Below the pieces are notes generated by a model. It was not told where the DNA came from and made no database searches. It worked only from the letters and a program-made list of their open reading frames with translations. This document shows positions 1 to 5,641 of a DNA stretch of 6,887 nucleotides, in pieces. Position 1 is the stretch's first letter. Every line of letters starts with the position of its first letter. The stretch is from Thermoanaerobaculaceae bacterium (GTDB lineage Bacteria; Acidobacteriota; UBA4820). The position numbers and the translations under genes are program-made. Location: assembly GCA_012798145.1 (NCBI GenBank), contig JAAZNT010000011.1, forward strand, positions 1 to 6,887. The letters run 5' to 3'.

Positions 1-164
1 CAAGCACAACGGGAGCATACACAATTTCAGGGCTTGCAAACGGGACATACACAGTAACGCCTTCAAAGAGCGGATATACATTCTCCCCGACAAGCATTTC
101 TGTTACAATAAACGGCGCTAACCAGACTGGCAAGAACTTCACTGCAACTGCCTCAGGCGGCGGA
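1..164 (+). repeat. Direct repeat, copy 1 (regulatory-like domain)
   Basis: This stretch aligns without gaps to 589-752 at an offset of exactly 588 bp. I count 13 mismatches over 164 bases (about 92% identity). It encodes the second half of a carboxypeptidase-regulatory-like domain (motifs STTGAYTISGL, KSGYTFSPTSISV). The copy probably extends upstream beyond the window. Confidence 0.92.
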
Positions 165-1256
165 GACATTGCGCTCTCTTCAGGCGTTGGGGCGAGTGGT
201 TCAGTAGCGCAAGGTGCTTGGGTTTATTACACAATCTATGTTCCGAGCGGTGCGACCAATTTAACAGTAACATTAACAGGATTGAGCGCAGATGTTGACC
301 TTTACGATATGGCTCCTTCAACTGCCGGCGGAACAGCGTCTCATCCGACAACTTCCACTTACACCGGGAGATCTTATAACAGCGGAACAACCAACGAATC
401 AATTTCTCATTCGAGCCCGACTTACGGAACTTGGTCAATAGGTGTTTATGGTTATGCAGCCGGCTCTTACACAGTTACAGCGACAGTTACAACCGGCACC
501 ACAACATATTCAATTTCTGGAACTATCACTTTGAACGGCTCCGGACTTTCTGGCGTAACAGTCACAGCGGGTTCGGCGACAGCGACCACAAGCACAACGG
601 GAGCATACACAATTTCAGGGCTTGTAAACGGAACATACAATGTTACTCCTTCAAAGAGCGGATACACATTCTCACCGACAAGCATATCTGTTACAATAAA
701 CGGCGCTAACCAGACCGGTAAGAACTTCACGGCAACTGCTTCAGGCGGCGGAACCACAACAAACATTCTCCAAAGCCCCGGATTTGAAACATCAACCGGC
801 TGGACTTTTACATACAGTGGAACAAGCCACACTTGGAGAACTACTGTTGCATCACCAGTTGCTCCACATGGAGGATCTTATCAGGCGCAGTTGTGCGCTT
901 ATTCAACAACATACTACAATAGCCAGACGGACTATCTCAAACAGACTGTTACAATTCCTTCAACGGCGACTGCGGCAAAACTTAATTTCTGGTATTACAT
1001 AAAAACTCAAGAGACGACAACTTCAACAGCATACGACAAGCTGACTGTTTACATCACCAATACTTCCGGAACCACCCTCGCAACTTTGACGACATTGAGC
1101 AATCTCAACAAAACGACCGCATGGACACAGAAGACAAATCTTGACCTTTCCGCCTACAAGGGACAGACGATAATTCTTGTTTTCAAAGGCACATCAGATT
1201 CTTCTTTGGGAACAGCGTTCTGCATTGACGATATTGAACTCAATGTGACACAATAA
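1..1256 (+). CDS. Secreted modular protein with carboxypeptidase-regulatory-like, PPC and jelly-roll domains (5' end outside window)
   Basis: The reading frame is open from base 3 to the TAA at 1254-1256, giving 417 residues with no stop; the N-terminus lies upstream. An internal ATG at 282 falls inside the PPC domain, so it is not the real start. Visible order: end of a carboxypeptidase-regulatory-like beta domain (3-149), a PPC domain (about 165-488, with the family-like SADVDLY and GTWSIGVYGY segments), a full second regulatory-like domain (about 507-737, YSISGTITLNGSGLSGVTV start), a short Gly/Thr linker, then a jelly-roll module (about 762-1253) starting SPGFE and ending DDIELNVT. These are known as accessory beta domains of exported proteins; PPC domains usually follow a secreted protease domain, so the missing part could be a peptidase (inference). 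The protein is rich in Thr, Ser, Gly and Tyr and poor in charged residues, as in surface proteins. No LPXTG, PEP-CTERM or C-terminal membrane anchor is visible. Domain identity is fairly sure; overall function is unknown. Confidence 0.85.
   Translation, partial: STTGAYTISGLANGTYTVTPSKSGYTFSPTSISVTINGANQTGKNFTATASGGGDIALSSGVGASGSVAQGAWVYYTIYVPSGATNLTVTLTGLSADVDLYDMAPSTAGGTASHPTTSTYTGRSYNSGTTNESISHSSPTYGTWSIGVYGYAAGSYTVTATVTTGTTTYSISGTITLNGSGLSGVTVTAGSATATTSTTGAYTISGLVNGTYNVTPSKSGYTFSPTSISVTINGANQTGKNFTATASGGGTTTNILQSPGFETSTGWTFTYSGTSHTWRTTVASPVAPHGGSYQAQLCAYSTTYYNSQTDYLKQTVTIPSTATAAKLNFWYYIKTQETTTSTAYDKLTVYITNTSGTTLATLTTLSNLNKTTAWTQKTNLDLSAYKGQTIILVFKGTSDSSLGTAFCIDDIELNVTQ
589..752 (+). repeat. 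Direct repeat, copy 2 (regulatory-like domain)
   Basis: This is the second copy of the 164-bp repeat. Of 54 shared codons, 12 differ, and 10 of those changes are synonymous; only Ala to Val and Thr to Asn alter the protein. After copy 1 comes a PPC domain; after copy 2 comes a jelly-roll module instead, so the similarity stops abruptly after the Gly-Gly-Gly linker. Confidence 0.92.
762..1253 (+). other. Jelly-roll (MAM/CBM-like) module at C-terminus of the upstream protein
   Basis: The encoded module starts NILQSPGFETSTGW, has a central TVTIPSTATAAKLNFWYYIK strand pair, then LDLSAYKGQTIILVFKGTSD and ends FCIDDIELNVT. The pattern GFE...GW, IP...A.L.F.Y.I, S.Y.GQT...F.GT.D, F.DD..LNVT recurs in the next gene at 2574-3038. 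Such modules commonly bind carbohydrate or stabilise secreted enzymes; no specific ligand can be read from the sequence. Confidence 0.7.
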
Positions 1257-1262
1257 AGGAGG
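1255..1262 (+). promoter_or_regulatory. Orphan Shine-Dalgarno-like AAAGGAGG after the stop codon
   Basis: A near-perfect anti-16S complement begins within the TAA stop of the upstream gene. An ATG follows with zero spacing (1263) and would give only 7 codons (MDKNRLS, stop at 1284-1286). The spacing is too short for normal initiation and no other start codon downstream is well placed. It may be a remnant of a lost gene or chance. Confidence 0.35.
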
Positions 1263-1298
1263 ATGGACAAAAACAGGTTGTCTTAAATAATAAATCGG

Positions 1299-1330
1299 GG
1301 CTCCCTTCATAAAAAGGGAGCCTTTTTTTT
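1299..1330 (+). terminator. Intrinsic (rho-independent) terminator
   Basis: A perfect 9-bp stem pairs GGCTCCCTT (1299-1307) with AAGGGAGCC (1314-1322) around a 6-base loop, followed immediately by eight T residues (1323-1330). It lies 42 bp after the stop of the upstream secreted-protein gene and should end its transcript. Only 13 bases separate the T-tract from the next start codon. Confidence 0.95.
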
Positions 1331-1335
1331 GGGAG
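1331..1335 (+). promoter_or_regulatory. Ribosome binding site deciding the start of the 1096-aa protein
   Basis: GGGAG lies 8 bases before the ATG at 1344, a normal spacing. It favours that ATG over the in-frame TTG at 1329, which sits in the terminator T-tract, and over the GTG at 1335, which overlaps this site. The same pentamer is the core of the terminator's 3' arm, so the CTCCC of the 5' arm (1301-1305) could in principle pair with it. Confidence 0.7.
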
Positions 1336-1343
1336 TGATTGAA

Positions 1344-4300
1344 ATGAAAAAAATTCTTTCTGCGATTCTCTTGGCGATGTGGGCATTTGCATTTTTTTCT
1401 CAACCTTTAAAAAGAAATGAGCAAAATAATGGCATAAAGGAGATTATTGTTTCAAAAAATGTTGACAGCAAAAAGTTAGTTTTCAGGGATACAGATATTA
1501 ATCGGGAAAAGCAGAACAATCCTCCTCCTTTTGACTTTAACTCGGTTGATAAATTAAAAAGTGAAATTGATTTGCTGTTAAAAAATTGTCAGCAAGTTGA
1601 CGAAGAAGTAAAAGATGATCTTCTTAAAGAATTTTCCGAGTTTGAAGAGATGGCAAATTATTATAGGGGTTTAAGCGTTGTGTCTGCAGAAGAAACTATG
1701 AAACTTATCTCCAAAAGGTATAGTGTTCAAAATCTTCTTGGACTCGCATCAAAAGGGCAGAAAAAATTATCTTCACTGAAATATTTTCAAAAAAACGAAA
1801 AATTTACATATTTGAAAAATTTTAGAACAGAGGGTGATTCAAAGGTCAATACCGGTTGGATTCTGGATCAGCATATTTATGACACCACTGCAGAGAAATA
1901 TTTTCCTTCAATTCCTTCTGACATTAGATCAAACGATGAAGGGGCTTCAGATACAGAAGTTGATAAGGACGGCTGGGTCTGGCATGTCCATTCTTTTTAT
2001 TTTTCAGATACGGTTGAAGGAGACCATCCTTCCCCAAGTTACTCGCTTGGAGTATATGTTTCTCCCGATGGCGGGGCGACATGGCTACTTTATGAAGTTC
2101 TTTATGATCCTTCAAGCATAGATATAATCAATCCAAGAATAGCCATAGATAACCTTCCAAGTGAAAACAGAATTTTCATTGCTTATGAATATGCATATTC
2201 CCAAACAGACCACGATATTTATGTTTATTCAGAGAATCTTTTAAGCTCAACCCCCAATCCTCAAGACGCCGCTATTGCAACATCCGCGCTATTGGAAAGA
2301 AACCCTGATATTGCTTCAGATTATCATCAGGGGCAGACATCATACAGAGTAGTCGCTTATGAAGCGGAGGCGTCTTTAGGAAGTTACAATATAGATATTT
2401 ATGCAAGACAATCAACAGGAGCAGGAGCAACAGCAGACTGGAGCGTAGCGGTTGCAGTTGCGGCAGATTTAAATGCAGAAACAAATCCATCTCTGTCAAA
2501 CGGGGCTTCGGGAAGCACAACATTTACTCAATATATGCATCTTGCCTATAACTATGATATTTTGACTCCCAGCCAAATGTTGCTAAACAATGGCTTTGAA
2601 TCCGGAAACAATGGAGATTGGACGGTGCAAAATTCGGACGATATAGACTGCACAAGCGGGTATCAAAGAACAGGAAGCTGTCTTGCTTGGTTTGGCGGAT
2701 ATAATAATTATACTGGGTATATTTATCAAGATATTTATATTCCAACGGGGGCATTGTCGGCAAGTTTATCCTACTACCTTAGAATTCAATCTGACGAGGG
2801 AACTACAACTGCTTATGATTTCTTTTATGCTGAAATAAGAGACACATCCAATGTTCTTTTGACTACTCTTAAAAGTTACAGCAATAAAGATAAAACTACA
2901 TACGCATCTTACCAACTGCAAACTTTCGATATTCTTTCTTATGCGGGACAGACAATAAGAATCTATTTTAGGGGAACTACTGATGGAACCTTGATAACAA
3001 ATTTTTTCTTAGACGACACAGCATTAAATGTGACTTTGCCGGAACCGAGCGGCTATGAAGTAAGATATGCCAGAGCACAGCATCCGGGAGCGACTCCTTA
3101 TCCTGATGGATTCCAATCTTTTTCTAAGATAGTTGTTTTAAGCAATGTAGGCGCTGATTTCAAATATGGACCTCCGTCTGTTATTGCAACTCACGGAGGC
3201 GGGTCATCAACCTGGACTCAGGGAAGAGTATCTGTTGCCGCACATCAGCATTTTCCTAAAGATTCGCCATATTTAGGGGATTTAGAGAGAAATCAAATCT
3301 GCTTTGCTTGGAATATGTGCAACGGCGGAACGACCTGCGGAAATATGACTTGCGGTAGCGAAACAATTACAAAAAATTGGCAGGAGGCATGGTTTTACGA
3401 TGGAAGGGGAGACGAGCAATTTCCTTCATTAATACAGGATGGCGTTGGTGTTTTAACAAGCGGGCTTGCGCTTCATCCCTATATTTATATGGCTTATTTT
3501 CATAGAGCGGCAGATGAACCCACAGGACTTGGAGAAATCCAGCTCATTCTTGCTGACCCTTCTGATGAAACCTGCGACGGCTTTATTTACGGATATTGGT
3601 ATTACTTTACCAATTCTTATACCGCAACTGACCCGGACAATTTGGTTGATCCCAAAGAAAGAACAATAAACGCTTTTAACTATTGGGACAGCTTTCCGGG
3701 AATAACATTTAATAAATATAAATCTCATCTTGGAGGCGGAAACAACGACGATGTCTTTTGCACTACTATAGGCGACAATTACACTTTCAGAACTTTTTCA
3801 AGGGGAGAATATCTTGATTTGAATATCAGCACTAACGGAGAAAATTACTCCACGCCGCACACTTTCGCTTGGCCTGCCGGCTATATAATGTCTGTTACGG
3901 CGATAACTCCGCAGGAACAATCTCCTTACACATATATTTTTTCCAACTGGTCAAATGACCAAACGGATCCTCTTTTGAATGTTACAACAGATTTTTGCGA
4001 CCCCGTTAATCCTTGTCCAACAGTTGAATATATCGCCACTTATTTTAGTTCTCCTCTTATTCTATCTATTCAAGATCCTGACAACTGTGCTCAAAGCGGA
4101 ATACAGATAGATTACGAAAATGGTTATGGAGCAGCCGCCCATGACCTATATCAAGACGGGTTGCTCGTTGTGACTAACTTCCCTTCAGGGGCAATTTATA
4201 ATCCCAATGACTCAAAGGCACACAGTTATTTTATCAGAGCAAACTTTGGAACTTTTTATATTGACTCTCAACCTTATGTCGCAGAAGATTTCGGAGGTCC

Positions 4301-4634
4301 GGAAGAAATTGTCTCTGAAAATTGGTCTTCAGACAAAATAAATTACAGTTGGACAGGCATCGGGTCTGACAATTACCGTGTTTTAAGAGGGATTCAGGCA
4401 GACCTTGCGAATTTAGCCAACAGCAACAATGACGGCTGTTTAAGGTATGCAGGGCCCAACACTGTGCTGGATGTTTCTGGAGATGACCCCCAAAGTGTGG
4501 CAGGAAAATTTTATTGGTATTTGATTCAGGGATACAACGGTCCTGATCCAAACAGCTGCGTTGGAAGTGCTGGCTTGGGGGCAAACGGGCTTGAAAGAAA
4601 TGTGACTTGGGATGGAATAACTTACTGCAATTGA
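1344..4634 (+). CDS. Exported multi-domain protein with Asp-box propeller, inserted jelly-roll module and C-terminal beta domains
   Basis: 1096 residues from the ATG at 1344. Residues 1-16 form a signal peptide (MKK, hydrophobic core, AFA cleavage-like site) without a lipobox Cys. Residues 60-150 are charged and helical (DKLKSEIDLLLKN onward) and unrecognised. From about 195 the chain becomes beta-rich, with a strict sialidase-type Asp box SPDGGATW at 240-247 and strands such as NRIFIAYEYAY, as in beta-propellers. A jelly-roll module at about 411-565 resembles the C-terminal module of the upstream protein and splits the propeller-like region. A Cys cluster follows (C653, C659, C665, C670). 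About 822-885 resembles a divergent InlB-type repeat (NISTNGENY...YTYIFSNWSND), and the C-terminus from about 985 is fibronectin-III-like (YRVLRG, FYWYLIQGYN). Many Cys suggest disulfides outside the cytoplasm. One Asp box is not enough to call a sialidase; the function is unknown. No terminator follows. Confidence 0.88.
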   Translation: MKKILSAILLAMWAFAFFSQPLKRNEQNNGIKEIIVSKNVDSKKLVFRDTDINREKQNNPPPFDFNSVDKLKSEIDLLLKNCQQVDEEVKDDLLKEFSEFEEMANYYRGLSVVSAEETMKLISKRYSVQNLLGLASKGQKKLSSLKYFQKNEKFTYLKNFRTEGDSKVNTGWILDQHIYDTTAEKYFPSIPSDIRSNDEGASDTEVDKDGWVWHVHSFYFSDTVEGDHPSPSYSLGVYVSPDGGATWLLYEVLYDPSSIDIINPRIAIDNLPSENRIFIAYEYAYSQTDHDIYVYSENLLSSTPNPQDAAIATSALLERNPDIASDYHQGQTSYRVVAYEAEASLGSYNIDIYARQSTGAGATADWSVAVAVAADLNAETNPSLSNGASGSTTFTQYMHLAYNYDILTPSQMLLNNGFESGNNGDWTVQNSDDIDCTSGYQRTGSCLAWFGGYNNYTGYIYQDIYIPTGALSASLSYYLRIQSDEGTTTAYDFFYAEIRDTSNVLLTTLKSYSNKDKTTYASYQLQTFDILSYAGQTIRIYFRGTTDGTLITNFFLDDTALNVTLPEPSGYEVRYARAQHPGATPYPDGFQSFSKIVVLSNVGADFKYGPPSVIATHGGGSSTWTQGRVSVAAHQHFPKDSPYLGDLERNQICFAWNMCNGGTTCGNMTCGSETITKNWQEAWFYDGRGDEQFPSLIQDGVGVLTSGLALHPYIYMAYFHRAADEPTGLGEIQLILADPSDETCDGFIYGYWYYFTNSYTATDPDNLVDPKERTINAFNYWDSFPGITFNKYKSHLGGGNNDDVFCTTIGDNYTFRTFSRGEYLDLNISTNGENYSTPHTFAWPAGYIMSVTAITPQEQSPYTYIFSNWSNDQTDPLLNVTTDFCDPVNPCPTVEYIATYFSSPLILSIQDPDNCAQSGIQIDYENGYGAAAHDLYQDGLLVVTNFPSGAIYNPNDSKAHSYFIRANFGTFYIDSQPYVAEDFGGPEEIVSENWSSDKINYSWTGIGSDNYRVLRGIQADLANLANSNNDGCLRYAGPNTVLDVSGDDPQSVAGKFYWYLIQGYNGPDPNSCVGSAGLGANGLERNVTWDGITYCN
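2574..3038 (+). other. Inserted jelly-roll (MAM/CBM-like) module inside the propeller-like region
   Basis: The encoded segment begins MLLNNGFESGNNGDW and ends FFLDDTALNVTL. Between them are IYIPTGALSASLSYYLRI and ILSYAGQTIRIYFRGTTDG, matching the module at 762-1253 strand for strand. The flanks, YMHLAYNYDI before and YEVRYARAQ after, look like neighbouring strands of one propeller blade, so the module appears to sit in a loop between them. Confidence 0.7.
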
Positions 4635-4743
4635 AATAGTTTTTGCATAGCAAGTTCTTTTAATTTATTCAAAAAGTCAACGAAGGGAAAGTGTGTCCTT
4701 TGAAAAATAGTTTTCTATTTCTCGGCTTCTAATTTCTTAAGAT
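4635..4743. other. AT-rich intergenic spacer, no clear signal
   Basis: There is no GC-rich hairpin with a T-tract to end the upstream gene. The only inverted repeat I see is a weak 6-bp AT-rich stem (4705-4710 with 4715-4720). I found no -35/-10 pair with good spacing. A TATGAT hexamer at 4743-4748 overlaps the first possible kdsC start but has no matching -35. A promoter for the kdsC cluster is expected here, but I cannot place it. Confidence 0.5.
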
Positions 4744-5280
4744 ATGATAAAATTAGATTTGAATGTTATGGATAGTGAGATGGATAGAGAGAAAAAAGAA
4801 AAAATAAAGAAGTTGAAACTTCTTGCCTTTGATGTTGATGGAGTACTTACCGACGGAAATGTTTATTTGGACTCAAAAGGAAATGAGATAAAGCAGTTCA
4901 ACACTAAAGACGGCTTGGGAATTGAACTTGCAATAAAAAAGGGGATTGAAATAGCGCTGATCTCGGGCAGGAAATCAAAAGCGGTGAAAATAAGGGCAAA
5001 AGAACTGGGAATAAAATATTGTTTTCAGGGTGTCAAAGACAAGAAAAAAATTCTTAACAATTTGCAAAAAAAAATTAAGGTAAAAAAAGAAGAAACATCT
5101 TTTATGGGAGATGACATTCCCGACCTTAAAGTGAAAGAGGAAGTTGCGATGTTTGTCTGTCCTACAGACGCTGTAAAAGAGGTTAAGGAGAGCGCAGACA
5201 TAATTGTGAAACGAAAAGGCGGAAAAGGGGTGGTCAGAGAGTGGATTGATATTGTGTTATCATTAAATAAAGGAGTTTAG
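4744..5280 (+). CDS. kdsC: 3-deoxy-D-manno-octulosonate 8-phosphate phosphatase (KdsC)
   Basis: A HAD-superfamily phosphatase that removes phosphate from Kdo-8-phosphate to give Kdo, the LPS inner-core sugar, in the cytoplasm. Numbered from 4744 (178 aa), it shows motif I FDVDGVLTDG with nucleophile D30 and acid/base D32, the family segment FNTKDGLGI (52-60), motif II ISGRKS (S74), the motif III Lys in VKDKKKI (about K100), motif IV GDDIPDL (122-128) and the KdsC-type tail GGKGVVREWID (159-169). There is no cap domain, as expected for this small tetrameric family. The length is normal. The start is uncertain: ATG 4744 has no visible ribosome binding site, and in-frame ATGs at 4768 and 4780 would give N-termini closer to family length. 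It is followed 8 bp later by lapA, which fits LPS synthesis. A related HAD phosphatase such as the CMP-sialate-synthesis partner is less likely given the neighbours. Confidence 0.92.
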   Translation: MIKLDLNVMDSEMDREKKEKIKKLKLLAFDVDGVLTDGNVYLDSKGNEIKQFNTKDGLGIELAIKKGIEIALISGRKSKAVKIRAKELGIKYCFQGVKDKKKILNNLQKKIKVKKEETSFMGDDIPDLKVKEEVAMFVCPTDAVKEVKESADIIVKRKGGKGVVREWIDIVLSLNKGV

Positions 5281-5284
5281 GAGG
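5279..5284 (+). promoter_or_regulatory. Ribosome binding site of lapA
   Basis: AGGAGG overlaps the TAG stop of kdsC (5278-5280) and lies 4 bases before the ATG at 5289. It is the strongest ribosome binding site in the cluster and fixes the lapA start. The overlap with the stop suggests translational coupling. Confidence 0.75.
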
Positions 5285-5288
5285 CGCA

Positions 5289-5639
5289 ATGCAAAGCGTT
5301 CTTGGAATTGTAAAATGGACAATACTTGTAATTACTCTTCTCTTTTGGCTTCTTGTGAGTCTTGCGAACAGAGGAATGAAAATGCCTTTCAAATTAATTC
5401 CCGGAACTTTGGAGTGGGAATCGTTTCCTGTTTCATCTCTGATTCTTCTTTCTGTCGCATTTGCATACATTGTTTTTTTTGCAGTAGGAATTATTGAAAG
5501 TTTTGAAAACATAATTGAAAAGAGAAGTTTGAAAAAACATATATCTGACCTTGAAATTGAATTGAAGGAATTGAGAAACGAGCCGATAAGAAGGGGCTCA
5601 ACAACAGATAGAATTGCAGAAGAGGAACAAAGGAAATAA
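5289..5639 (+). CDS. lapA: LapA-family (DUF1049) inner-membrane LPS assembly protein
   Basis: 116 residues. There are two transmembrane segments, about residues 4-25 and 48-70, joined by a short loop with KLIPGTLEW, then an amphipathic, charged coiled-coil-like stretch (71-97, IEKRSLKKHISDLEIELKELR) and a polar tail. This two-helix-plus-coil layout and size are those of LapA (E. coli YciS, about 100 residues), which pairs with LapB at the inner membrane. The primary sequence is weakly conserved in this family, so the call rests on topology plus the position directly before lapB, the same order as in E. coli. The start ATG follows a strong AGGAGG. The stop TAA shares its last base with the lapB ATG. 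It may stabilise or anchor LapB; its exact role is not well defined even in model species. Confidence 0.8.
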   Translation: MQSVLGIVKWTILVITLLFWLLVSLANRGMKMPFKLIPGTLEWESFPVSSLILLSVAFAYIVFFAVGIIESFENIIEKRSLKKHISDLEIELKELRNEPIRRGSTTDRIAEEEQRK

Positions 5640-5641
5640 TG
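5637..5641 (+). promoter_or_regulatory. TAATG stop/start overlap coupling lapA and lapB
   Basis: The lapA stop TAA (5637-5639) and the lapB ATG (5639-5641) share one A. An AAGGA-type ribosome binding site lies just upstream inside lapA (about 5629-5633). This arrangement usually gives coupled, near-equal translation of two partner proteins. Confidence 0.8.

Noticed and set aside
282..284. ATG at 282 as the start of the first gene
   Set aside because: The frame is open back to base 3 and the ATG falls in the middle of a PPC domain (DVDLYDM), so it is an internal Met.
467..832. 121-codon minus-strand open frame opposite the PPC and regulatory-like domains
   Set aside because: It is antisense to a coding region with clear domain matches, and its Val/Pro-rich product mirrors the Thr/Gly codons of the real gene. 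No ribosome binding site or family motif is seen.
1225..1255. Promoter (TTGACG at 1225-1230) for the 1096-aa gene inside the upstream coding end
   Set aside because: The best -10-like hexamer (ACAATA, 1250-1255) is poor and 19 bases away. The resulting transcript would also run into the terminator.
1329..1331. TTG at 1329 as the start of the 1096-aa protein
   Set aside because: It overlaps the terminator T-tract and lacks an upstream ribosome binding site. ATG 1344 has GGGAG at good spacing and opens a proper signal peptide.
2061..2084. Calling the 1096-aa protein a sialidase from its Asp box
   Set aside because: Only one strict Asp box (SPDGGATW) is present and the catalytic Arg triad/FRIP-type motif is not visible. 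Asp boxes occur in many non-sialidase propellers.
4234..4653. 139-codon minus-strand open frame at the end of the 1096-aa gene
   Set aside because: It is antisense to beta-domain coding sequence and shows no recognisable motif or start signal, so it is a shadow frame.
4705..4720. Hairpin AAATAG/CTATTT as a terminator of the 1096-aa gene
   Set aside because: The stem is 6 bp and almost all A/T, with no T-tract after it, so it is too weak for intrinsic termination.
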